64,000 bases of DNA from Sacculina carcini (Eukaryota; Arthropoda; Thecostraca; Sacculinidae). Position numbers and translations under genes: made by a program. Below the pieces are notes generated by a model. It searched no databases. It was given only the letters and a program-made list of their open reading frames with translations, and had not been told where the DNA came from. Shown here piece by piece: positions 30,671-43,294 of this stretch. The first letter of the stretch is position 1. Each line of letters opens with the position of its first letter. The DNA is taken from contig OU696593.1 in NCBI GenBank assembly GCA_916048095.2, positions 5,374,830-5,438,829 of the forward strand, written 5' to 3'.

Positions 30671-30717
<47 letters not shown>
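27729..30717 (+). repeat. L unit (L1), 2.99 kb
   Basis: Box-rich proximal part to ~28.7 kb, then degenerate monomers from ~28.8 kb with the ~405-bp period marked by TGTGTAATCGCAAGTGCGCA (about 28858, 29263, 29668). Ends in GACAGACA and (TA)n (30673-30716). Lacks the CCCAACCCAACC segment present in other L units. Confidence 0.85.
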
Positions 30718-30718
<1 letters not shown>

Positions 30719-33700
30719 CATTAAAACCCGCCCGTTGTGCGGAGCACTTCATAACATGAAATTCACATTCAATTCGTAAAAAAATATGAAAAAATAAAAA
30801 TGAAATGGGGTACACTCATAAAAATATTAATCAATTGAAAATTATGAGTTTAATTATTTTTATTTCGACAAAATATTTCCCCTCAGTCCGCCTGAGTCAT
30901 TTTTAAACCCGCCCGTCGTGCTGAATAATTAAGAACTCGAACACGATCCGTTCTGGATCTTGAAGTCAAATCCATTGGTTTTGTGTATGGATTACTTCTA
31001 CAGGGTAAATTGAACGTTCTATTGTCTATAGTTGCTGCCCGCGGAGCATTTTTATTTGTAAAAAATACCTTTTTTTAAATGAACCATTTGAAAAAAATGA
31101 ACTAAAAAATGGAAACACCTTTTTTAAACCCGCCCGTCGTGAGGAACAATTCATACAATAAAATTCATATTTGAAGTCAAATCCATTGGTTTTGTGTATG
31201 GATTAATTCTACAGGGAAAATTGAACGTTCTATTGTCTACAGTTGCTGCCCGCGGATCATTTTTATTTTAAATGTTTTTTTCTTTTTTCTAAATGAACCA
31301 TTTGAAAAACGATCTAAAAACACTTTTTTAAACCCACCCGTCGTGCGGAACAATTCATACAATAAAATTCATATCAAATCCATAAAATATAATGAATACA
31401 AATTGAAAACCAAAAAATGTAACCTATAAATATCTTAACCAATAGAAAAGTCTAAATGTGAATATTTTTGTTCTTATTTTGACAAATATTATCCCTCAAC
31501 CCGCCTGATATATAAATCTGCCCGTCGTGTGGTATAATTCAGAACACAAACACGAAACAAACAATGAAAGATGATGAAATCTTTTCATCAGAATGTTTCC
31601 AAACTATATTTATTACTTAACATCATTCCCCAATATCATTTGCTTAAGTACTATTTCGCTTTTACCGCTATAATATTTATTGTTAAAATTTATATATTTT
31701 CCGCTATCATTAAAACCCAATATAACCTGAGTCAAACCTACCCAACCCAACCCAACCATTCAATCTTGACCGCTCTCAGCCTAGTCTGAGGTGATTTAAC
31801 TTATTAGTTTGTGATCACAAAATATACTGATGCGATCATAATTTGTAATCAGAAGACTGAGATTATCTACCCCAGGGGTCCCAAACACGCGGCCCACCAA
31901 TACTTTTCTCTCAACCCGCCAATATAGTATCGGGACCAAACTGTAAGGCAGCTAAATTCACATTTGTTGCATAATGCGATATAATTATACATCATTATCA
32001 TATTATCTCATAATTCCCGGTTAATGCTTCCACTAATGCATCATATTCATACAGTTGTTATTTTTTGGATTACACCGATATTACAGCCCTTGATATTACA
32101 GCCGATATTATATTATGCAACCTATATTCTGCTACGTATTATTCCTAATACATATATCATCAGATCGCAAAATATATTTAAAGGTTCACAACATTCTCCA
32201 AAATCATTTGCTTAAGAGCTATTCTACTTTTATCGCTAGAATATTTACTGCTAGCAAAATATCATATACCTCGCTATCATTTAAACCCACTCTTTATAGA
32301 TACATTTAATTCGCCCGTCGTGCGGAACAGTTCATAAAATATAATTCATATTCAATTCATAAAAAATTAGTGCAAATTGAAAAAGAAAAACAAACCCACA
32401 GGAAAGTTATAGCTAATATAAAAGTCTAAATGTGAAATTTATGTTTCAATTTAGGAAACATGTTTTTCCACAACCCGCCTCATATTTAAAGCTGCCCGTC
32501 GTGCGGAATAATTCAGAACTCAAACACGAAAGAAACACAAATAAAATTGATGAAAAACGACCAATAGAAGGGTCAAATTTGTAAATTCTTGTTTTAATTA
32601 TTGACGATGTTTTTCCCTCAACACTACTCAAATTCACACCCGTCCTTTGTGTGTAGTAATTCAGATGTGTAACACTATCAAAACAATGAAACATCTCTAT
32701 AATTCCAGAGTAATGCTTCCTCTAAAACAGCATATGCATATACTTGGCATTGCATGATATTACAACCCGTATCCTTATGCAACTCAAGCGTATGCAACTT
32801 GAAATTATACCAATTAAATTACACAGTAAAGTTCAGTAGCTTACTTTGTTCCAAGTAGCATTTTACCCGCCCGTCGTGCGGAACATTTGATGTGTAAATA
32901 TTGAGAACAATAAAGACTTTCTATTCAGTATAGTGTAGCATTAATTGAACTGTACGCAAAAAAACCACACCATCCATGCTTGGAGATAATATGATGCATT
33001 CTTAATTGTAATTGGGCTTCAGTGAAATTTAATCGGTGTATATTCCTGTGTAATCGCAAGTGCGCATAATAGCTGTCAAATTGGCAATATGTCCTTTTGA
33101 CTTTACACCGCCGTAACTTCCTTCAGATACACTTTGGAAAATTACAAATTATATCGTATTGTAGAAAACAAGATTTCTAGCACGATGGTATAATTTATTT
33201 CTATGTGTAACAAATAGTTACTGATAAATAGTAGAAAAATGAATAAATTTTAGTCGCCCGGTGTTCAAGTGTAATTTTGGATGTATTTGAGAATTTTGCC
33301 AATTTTACACGTTTTTTGTACCATTTGTGGGTATAAATTATAGCTTATATTGTAGAACACGAAATTATCTACACAGTAGTATATTCCTGTGTAATCGCAA
33401 GTGCGCAAAATAGCTGACAAATTGGCAATATGTCTTTTTGACTTTACACCGCCGTAACTTACTTCAGATATACTTTGTAAAATTACAAATTATACCGTAT
33501 TGTAGAAAACAAAATTTCCAGCACAATGGTATAATTTATTTTTATGTGTAACAAATAGTTACTGAGAAATAGTAGAAAAATGAATTAATTTTAGTCGCCC
33601 GGTGTTCAAGTGTAATTTTGGATGTATTTGAGAATTTTTCCAATTTTACGTTTTTGGTATCATTTGTGGGTATAAATTAGAATATTCTTGTAGAACACAA

Positions 33701-34417
33701 ACTTCTCTACACAATAGTATAATTTTTATAGCTGTAACTCTGCTGGTTTATGAGGAATAGATAGGGGAATATTGACCAAAATATTCGCGTTTTTCAGTGC
33801 TAATTTTGCCTTTTTGACTTTGTCATTTACACTTCACACCGCCGTAACTTTTTTTTAATACACTTTGTAAAATTAAAAATTATACTGTGTTGTAGAAAAG
33901 AAAATTCCCAACATGATGGTATTATTTATTTAGATGTGTGATAATTATTTTTTGAGAAATAGAGAAAAAAGTATAGAAAATCGGACGCGTGGAGTTTAAA
34001 TACAATTTTGAATGTAGATTGATTGTTTTCCTTTTTACATGTTTTATATTTAATTTTTGGGTATGAAGTATAGTTCGTTGAGTAGAAAAAATTTTTTCTA
34101 CACAGTGGTATACTTTTTTATAGTTGTACTATTGCTGGTTTAGGAGGAGTAGTCTTCAGAAAATTGACCAAAATTTTCGCATTTTTCAGGGTTCATTTTG
34201 TCTTTTCACCGCTATAACTTTTTTTGATTTCATTTTTGAAATTTAAAATTTAATCTAAAGTGTAGACAACAAAATTTCCGACGTGATGGTATAAATTGTT
34301 AGCGGGTAAGCTCAGTGGTGGCCGAATAATAGCTGATAGAAAATGGACCATGGAGGGTCGAACAGACACACAGACACACACACAGACACACAGAGGATCT
34401 CTTTTATATATATACTA
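30718..34417 (+). repeat. L unit (L2), 3.70 kb
   Basis: Full-type L unit: box-rich part, CCTACCCAACCCAACCCAAC segment (~31738), CAGGGGTCCCAAACACGC (~31874), further boxes (32312, 32493, 32864), then monomers and CA/GACA end. Confidence 0.85.
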
Positions 34418-34866
34418 GCATTAAAACCCGCCCGTTGTGCGGAACAATTCATAAAAATATTGCAAATTAAAAATAAATAAGGCAAACACATGAAAACCTT
34501 AATCAATTAAAAAGTATAAATTTCATTATTTTTAATTTTATTTTGACAAAATATTTTCACTCAGCCCGCCTCATATTTATACCCGCCCGTCGTGAAGAAT
34601 AATTCAGAACTCGTACACCATCCGTTCTGGTTCTTGAAGTCAAATCCATTAGTTTTGTATATGAATTCATTCTACACGGTGAAATTGAACGTTTTATTGC
34701 TGCCCGCGGGACATTTTTATTTCATAAAAATGAGCCATCGCTTCGTTTGCGTTTGAAGCCCCTGATCATTGAACCAGCGAACCATGAACCAGCGCAATTA
34801 TGTCACCTCATATTCAAGCATACATACACAGACAGACAGATAATTTCTTCTTTATGTATATATATA
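34418..34866 (+). repeat. S unit (S2)
   Basis: S unit followed by an 11-bp GCATTAAAACC stub, so the next junction is doubled (GCATTAAAACCGCATTAAAA). Confidence 0.85.
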
Positions 34867-37800
34867 GCATTAAAACCGCATTAAAACCCGCCCGTTGTGC
34901 GGAACAATTCATAAAAATATTGCAAATTAAAAATAAATAAGGCAAACTCATGAAGACCTTAATCAATTAAAAAGTCTAAATTTCATTATTTTTAATTTTA
35001 TTTTGACAAAATATTTTCACTCAACCCGCCTCATATTTAAACCCGCCCGACGTGAGGAAAAATTCAAAACTCGAACACCATCCGTTCTGGTTCTTGAAGT
35101 CAAATCCATTAGTTTTGTATATGAATTCATTCTATACGGTGAAATTGAACGTTTTATTGCTGCCCGCGGGACATTTTTATTTCATAAAAATGAGCCATCG
35201 CTTCGTTTGCGTTTGAAGGCCCTGATAATTGAACCAGCGAACCATGAGCCAGCGCAATTATGTCACCTCATATTCAAGCATACATACACAGACAGACAGA
35301 TAATTTCTTCTTTATGTATATATATAGCATTAAAACCCGCCAGTTGTGCGGAGCAATTCATAACATGAAATTCATATTCAATTCATAAAAAATATGGAAA
35401 AATAAAAAATGAAATAGGGTACACTCATAAAAATATTAATCAATTGAAAATTATAAGTTTAATTATTTTTATTTCGACACAATATTTCCCCTCAGTCCGC
35501 CTGAGTCATTTTTAAACCCGCCCGTCGTGCTGAATAATTCAGAACTCGAACACGATCCGTTCTGCATCTTGAAGTCAAATCCATTGGTTTTGTGTATGGA
35601 TTAATTCTACAGGGTAAATTGAACGTTCTATTGTCTATAGTTGCTGCCCGCGGAACATTTTTATTTAAAAAAAAAAAACCTTTTTTTAAATGAACCATTT
35701 GAAAAAATGATCTAAAAACACTTTTTTAAACCCACCCGTCGTGCGGAACAATTCATACAATAAAATTCATATCAAATCCATAAAATATAATGAATACAAA
35801 TTGAAAAGCAAAAAATGTAACCTATAAATATCTTAACCAATAGAAAAGTCTAAATGTGAATATTTTTGTTCTTATTTTGACAAATATTATCCCTCAACCC
35901 GCCTGATATATAAATCTGCCCGTCGTGTGGTATAATTCAGAACACAAACACGAAACAAACAATGAAAGATGATGAAATCTTTTCATCAGACTGTTTCCAA
36001 ACTATATTTATTACTTAACATCATTCCCCAATATCATTTGCTTAAGTACTATTTCACTTTTACCGCTATAATATTTATTGTTAAAATTTATATATTTTCC
36101 GCTATCATTAAAACCCAATTTAACCTGAGTCAAACCTACCCAACCCAACCCAACCATTCAATCTTGACCGCTCTCAGCCTAGTCTGAGGTGATTTAACTT
36201 ATTAGTTTGTGATCACAAAATATACTGATGCGATCATAATTTGTAATCAGAAGACTGAGATTATCTACCCCAGGGGTCCCAAACACGCGGCCCACCAATA
36301 CTTTTCTCTCAACCCGCCAATATAGTATCGGGACCAAACTGTAAGGTAGCTAAATTCACATTTGTTGCATAATGCGATATAATTTTACACCATTATCATA
36401 TTATCTCATAATTCCCGGTTAATGCTTCCACTAATGCATCATATTCATACAGTTGTTATTTTTTGGATTACATCGATAATGCAGCCCTTGATATTACAGC
36501 CGATATTATATTATGCAATCTATATTCTGCTACGTATTATTCCTAATACATATATCATCAGATCGCAAAATATATTTAAAGGTTCACATCATTCTCCAAA
36601 ATCATTTGCTTAAGAGCTATTCTACTTGTATCGCTAGAATATTTACTGCTAGCAAAATATCATATACCTCGCTATCATTTAAACCCACTCTTTATAGATA
36701 CATTTAATTCGCCCGTCGTGCGGAACAGTTCATAAAATATAATTAATATTCAATTCATAAAAAAATTAGTGCAAATTGAAAAAGAAAAACAAACCCACAG
36801 GAAAGTTATAGCTAATCTAAAAGTCTAAATGTGAAATTTATGTTTCAATTTAGAAAACATGTTTTTCCACAACACTATCAAAACAATGCAACCTTCTGTC
36901 ATCTCTATAATTCCAGGTTAATGCTTCCGCTAAAACAGCATAAGTTGGCATTACATGATATTGCAGCCCATATCCTTATGCAACTTATGCTTATGCAACT
37001 TGAAATTAAACCAATTAAATTACACAGTTAAATTCAGTAGTTTACTTTGTTCCCAATAGCATTTTACCCGCCCGTCGTGCGGAACGTTATTGAGGACAAT
37101 AAAGCCTTTATATTCAGTAGAGTGTAGCATTAATTAAACTGTACGCAATAAAACCACACCATCCATGCTTGGAGATAATATGATGCATTCTTAATTGTGA
37201 TTGGGCTTCAGTGAAATTTAATCGGTGTATATTCCTGTGTAATCGCAAGTGCGCATAATAGCTGTCAAATTGGCAATATGTCCTTTTGACTTTACACCGC
37301 CGTAACTTCCTTCAGATACCCTTTGGAAAATTACAAATTATACCGTATTGTAGAAGAAAAGATTTCTAGAACGATGGTATAATTTATTTTTATGTGTAAC
37401 AAATAGTTACTGAGAAATAGTAGAAAAATGAATTAATTTTAGTCGCCCGGTGTTCAAGTGTAATTTTGGATGTATTTGAGAATTTTGCCAATTTTACACG
37501 TTTTTTGTATCATTTGTGGGTATAAATTATACCTTTTCTTGTAGAACAAAAAATTATCTACACAGTTGTATATTCCTGTGTAATCGCAAGTGCGCATAAT
37601 AGCTGTCAAATTGGCAACATGTCCTTTTGACTTTACACCGCCGTAACTTCCTTCAGATACACTTTGGAAAACTAAAAATTATACCGCATTTAAAAAAATA
37701 CAATTTCCAGCACGATGATATAATTTATTTTAATGTGTGACAAATAGTTCCTGAGAAATAGGTAGAAAAATGAATTAATTTAGGCGCCCGGTGATCAAGT

Positions 37801-38553
37801 GTAATTTTGGATGTATTTGACAATTTTGCCAATTTTACACATTTTTTGTATCATTTGTGGGTATAAATTATAACTTTTCTTGTAGAACACAAAATTATCT
37901 ACACAATAGTATAATTTTTATAGCTGTAGCATTGCTGGTTTATGAGGAATAGATAGGGGAATATTTACCAAAACATTCACGGTTTCCAGTGCTAATTTTG
38001 CATTTTTGACTTTGTCATTTTGACTTCACACCGCCGTAACTTTTTTTCAATACACTTTGGAAAATTAAAAATTATACCGTGTTGTAGCAAACAAAATTCC
38101 CAGCATGATGGTATTATTTATTTAGTTGTGTGATAATTAGTTTTTGATACATAGAGAAAAAAGTATAGAAAATCGGACGCGTGGAGTATAAATATAATTT
38201 TGAATATAGATTGAAATTTTGTCATGTTTACATCTTTTATGTTCTATTTTCGGATATGAATTATAACCTATCTTGTAGAACAGAAAATTCTCTACACAGT
38301 GGTATAATCTGTTTGGCTGTACCATTTCTGGTTTATGAGGAGTAGATGGCAGAGCATTGACCACAATTTTCGCATTTTTCAGGGTTCATTTTGTCTTTTC
38401 ACCGCTATAACTTTTTTTGATTTCATTTTTGAAATTTAAAATTTAATCTAAAGTGTAGACAAGAAAATTTCCAACGTGATGGTATAATTGTTAGCGGGTA
38501 GGCTGAGTGGTGGCCGAATAATAGCTGATAGAAAATGGACCAAGGAGGGTCGA

Positions 38554-38584
<31 letters not shown>

Positions 38585-38624
38585 GACAGACACACAGAGG
38601 ATCTCTTTTATATATATAGATATA
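34867..38624 (+). repeat. S3+L3 pair, first copy of a 3.76-kb tandem duplication
   Basis: S3 (34878-35326) plus L3 (35327-38624). Almost identical to 38625-42384. Differences noticed are one A in a poly(A) run and GTAGC/GTACC at 37928/41685, plus the junction. Confidence 0.9.
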
Positions 38625-41600
38625 GCATTAAAACCGCATTAAAACCCGCCCGTTGTGCGGAACAATTCATAAAAATATTGCAAATTAAAAATAAATAAGG
38701 CAAACTCATGAAGACCTTAATCAATTAAAAAGTCTAAATTTCATTATTTTTAATTTTATTTTGACAAAATATTTTCACTCAACCCGCCTCATATTTAAAC
38801 CCGCCCGACGTGAGGAAAAATTCAAAACTCGAACACCATCCGTTCTGGTTCTTGAAGTCAAATCCATTAGTTTTGTATATGAATTCATTCTATACGGTGA
38901 AATTGAACGTTTTATTGCTGCCCGCGGGACATTTTTATTTCATAAAAATGAGCCATCGCTTCGTTTGCGTTTGAAGGCCCTGATAATTGAACCAGCGAAC
39001 CATGAGCCAGCGCAATTATGTCACCTCATATTCAAGCATACATACACAGACAGACAGATAATTTCTTCTTTATGTATATATATAGCATTAAAACCCGCCA
39101 GTTGTGCGGAGCAATTCATAACATGAAATTCATATTCAATTCATAAAAAATATGGAAAAATAAAAAATGAAATAGGGTACACTCATAAAAATATTAATCA
39201 ATTGAAAATTATAAGTTTAATTATTTTTATTTCGACACAATATTTCCCCTCAGTCCGCCTGAGTCATTTTTAAACCCGCCCGTCGTGCTGAATAATTCAG
39301 AACTCGAACACGATCCGTTCTGCATCTTGAAGTCAAATCCATTGGTTTTGTGTATGGATTAATTCTACAGGGTAAATTGAACGTTCTATTGTCTATAGTT
39401 GCTGCCCGCGGAACATTTTTATTTAAAAAAAAAAACCTTTTTTTAAATGAACCATTTGAAAAAATGATCTAAAAACACTTTTTTAAACCCACCCGTCGTG
39501 CGGAACAATTCATACAATAAAATTCATATCAAATCCATAAAATATAATGAATACAAATTGAAAAGCAAAAAATGTAACCTATAAATATCTTAACCAATAG
39601 AAAAGTCTAAATGTGAATATTTTTGTTCTTATTTTGACAAATATTATCCCTCAACCCGCCTGATATATAAATCTGCCCGTCGTGTGGTATAATTCAGAAC
39701 ACAAACACGAAACAAACAATGAAAGATGATGAAATCTTTTCATCAGACTGTTTCCAAACTATATTTATTACTTAACATCATTCCCCAATATCATTTGCTT
39801 AAGTACTATTTCACTTTTACCGCTATAATATTTATTGTTAAAATTTATATATTTTCCGCTATCATTAAAACCCAATTTAACCTGAGTCAAACCTACCCAA
39901 CCCAACCCAACCATTCAATCTTGACCGCTCTCAGCCTAGTCTGAGGTGATTTAACTTATTAGTTTGTGATCACAAAATATACTGATGCGATCATAATTTG
40001 TAATCAGAAGACTGAGATTATCTACCCCAGGGGTCCCAAACACGCGGCCCACCAATACTTTTCTCTCAACCCGCCAATATAGTATCGGGACCAAACTGTA
40101 AGGTAGCTAAATTCACATTTGTTGCATAATGCGATATAATTTTACACCATTATCATATTATCTCATAATTCCCGGTTAATGCTTCCACTAATGCATCATA
40201 TTCATACAGTTGTTATTTTTTGGATTACATCGATAATGCAGCCCTTGATATTACAGCCGATATTATATTATGCAATCTATATTCTGCTACGTATTATTCC
40301 TAATACATATATCATCAGATCGCAAAATATATTTAAAGGTTCACATCATTCTCCAAAATCATTTGCTTAAGAGCTATTCTACTTGTATCGCTAGAATATT
40401 TACTGCTAGCAAAATATCATATACCTCGCTATCATTTAAACCCACTCTTTATAGATACATTTAATTCGCCCGTCGTGCGGAACAGTTCATAAAATATAAT
40501 TAATATTCAATTCATAAAAAAATTAGTGCAAATTGAAAAAGAAAAACAAACCCACAGGAAAGTTATAGCTAATCTAAAAGTCTAAATGTGAAATTTATGT
40601 TTCAATTTAGAAAACATGTTTTTCCACAACACTATCAAAACAATGCAACCTTCTGTCATCTCTATAATTCCAGGTTAATGCTTCCGCTAAAACAGCATAA
40701 GTTGGCATTACATGATATTGCAGCCCATATCCTTATGCAACTTATGCTTATGCAACTTGAAATTAAACCAATTAAATTACACAGTTAAATTCAGTAGTTT
40801 ACTTTGTTCCCAATAGCATTTTACCCGCCCGTCGTGCGGAACGTTATTGAGGACAATAAAGCCTTTATATTCAGTAGAGTGTAGCATTAATTAAACTGTA
40901 CGCAATAAAACCACACCATCCATGCTTGGAGATAATATGATGCATTCTTAATTGTGATTGGGCTTCAGTGAAATTTAATCGGTGTATATTCCTGTGTAAT
41001 CGCAAGTGCGCATAATAGCTGTCAAATTGGCAATATGTCCTTTTGACTTTACACCGCCGTAACTTCCTTCAGATACCCTTTGGAAAATTACAAATTATAC
41101 CGTATTGTAGAAGAAAAGATTTCTAGAACGATGGTATAATTTATTTTTATGTGTAACAAATAGTTACTGAGAAATAGTAGAAAAATGAATTAATTTTAGT
41201 CGCCCGGTGTTCAAGTGTAATTTTGGATGTATTTGAGAATTTTGCCAATTTTACACGTTTTTTGTATCATTTGTGGGTATAAATTATACCTTTTCTTGTA
41301 GAACAAAAAATTATCTACACAGTTGTATATTCCTGTGTAATCGCAAGTGCGCATAATAGCTGTCAAATTGGCAACATGTCCTTTTGACTTTACACCGCCG
41401 TAACTTCCTTCAGATACACTTTGGAAAACTAAAAATTATACCGCATTTAAAAAAATACAATTTCCAGCACGATGATATAATTTATTTTAATGTGTGACAA
41501 ATAGTTCCTGAGAAATAGGTAGAAAAATGAATTAATTTAGGCGCCCGGTGATCAAGTGTAATTTTGGATGTATTTGACAATTTTGCCAATTTTACACATT

Positions 41601-42310
41601 TTTTGTATCATTTGTGGGTATAAATTATAACTTTTCTTGTAGAACACAAAATTATCTACACAATAGTATAATTTTTATAGCTGTACCATTGCTGGTTTAT
41701 GAGGAATAGATAGGGGAATATTTACCAAAACATTCACGGTTTCCAGTGCTAATTTTGCATTTTTGACTTTGTCATTTTGACTTCACACCGCCGTAACTTT
41801 TTTTCAATACACTTTGGAAAATTAAAAATTATACCGTGTTGTAGCAAACAAAATTCCCAGCATGATGGTATTATTTATTTAGTTGTGTGATAATTAGTTT
41901 TTGATACATAGAGAAAAAAGTATAGAAAATCGGACGCGTGGAGTATAAATATAATTTTGAATATAGATTGAAATTTTGTCATGTTTACATCTTTTATGTT
42001 CTATTTTCGGATATGAATTATAACCTATCTTGTAGAACAGAAAATTCTCTACACAGTGGTATAATCTGTTTGGCTGTACCATTTCTGGTTTATGAGGAGT
42101 AGATGGCAGAGCATTGACCACAATTTTCGCATTTTTCAGGGTTCATTTTGTCTTTTCACCGCTATAACTTTTTTTGATTTCATTTTTGAAATTTAAAATT
42201 TAATCTAAAGTGTAGACAAGAAAATTTCCAACGTGATGGTATAATTGTTAGCGGGTAGGCTGAGTGGTGGCCGAATAATAGCTGATAGAAAATGGACCAA
42301 GGAGGGTCGA

Positions 42311-42341
<31 letters not shown>

Positions 42342-42384
42342 GACAGACACACAGAGGATCTCTTTTATATATATAGATATACTA
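38625..42384 (+). repeat. S4+L4 pair, second copy of the tandem duplication
   Basis: S4 (38636-39084) plus L4 (39085-42384), offset 3757-3758 bp from the first copy. Even the (CA)n tract near 42311 is of similar length to that near 38555. Confidence 0.9.
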
Positions 42385-43294
42385 GCATTAAAACCCGCCC
42401 GTTGTGCGGAAGAATTCATAAAAATATTGCAAATTAAAAATAAATAAGGCAAACTCATAAAAACCTTAATCAATTAAAAAGTCTAAATTTCATTATTTTT
42501 AATTTACATTTTGACAAAATATTTTCACTCAGCCCGCCTCATATTTAAACCCGGCCGACGTGCGGAATAATTCAGAACTCGAACACCATCCGTTCTGGTT
42601 CTTGAAGTCAAATCCATTAGTTTTGTATATGAATTCATTCTACACGGTGAAATTGAACGTTTTATTGCTGCCCGCGGGACATTTTTATTTCATAAAAATG
42701 AGCCATCGCTTCGTTTGCGTTTGAAGCCCCTGATCATTGAACCAGCGAACCATGAACCAGCGCAATTATGTCACCTCATATTCAAGCATACATACACAGA
42801 CAGACAGATAATTTCTTCTTTATGTATATATATAGCATTAAAACCGCATTAAAACCCGCCCGTTGTGCGGAACAATTCATAAAAATATTGCAAATTAAAA
42901 ATAAATAAGGCAAACTCATGGAGACCTTAATCAATTAAAAAGTCTAAATTTCATTATTTTTAATTTTATTTTGACAAAATATTTTCACTCAACCCGCCTC
43001 ATATTTAAACCCGCCCGACGTGAGGAAAAATTCAGAACTCGAACACCATCCGTTCTGGTTCTTGAAGTCAAATCCATTAGTTTTGTATATGAATTCATTC
43101 TTTACGGTGAAATTGAACGTTTTATTGCTGTCCGCGGGACATTTTTATTTCATAAAAATGAGCCATCGCTTCGTTTGCGTTTGAAGCCCCTGATAATTGA
43201 ACCAGCGAACCATGAGCCAGCGCAATTATGTCACCTCATATTCAAGCATACATACACAGACAGACAGATAATTTGTTCTTTATGTATATATATA
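42385..43294 (+). repeat. S5+S6 dimer
   Basis: S5 (42385-42834) has the GGCCGACGTGCGG box and S6 (42846-43294) the CGCCCGACGTGAGG box. The same two subtypes alternate at 60.4-62.3 kb. Confidence 0.85.

Noticed and set aside
31738-31760. CCCAACCCAACCCAACC as telomeric repeat
   Set aside because: Only about three imperfect copies inside each L unit; not a TTAGGG-type or other known telomere array.
31874-31900. CAGGGGTCCCAAACACGCGG as a hAT transposon terminal repeat
   Set aside because: It resembles hAT ends, but no inverted partner and no 8-bp duplication were seen; it is simply part of the L unit in every copy.
35003-35368. Repeated 121-139-codon ORFs (copies at 38761, 42971, 60514, 61508) as a protein family
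   Set aside because: They are S units read through box, spacer and TA/GACA tail. Conservation follows DNA repeat identity, other S units lack the frame, and no domain or composition typical of protein is present.
38137-38364. Repeated 75-codon minus-strand ORFs (also 41894, 46506, 52723, 63303) as a conserved small gene
   Set aside because: They coincide with the distal satellite monomers; older units (L7, L8) have no matching frame. No start context or domain.
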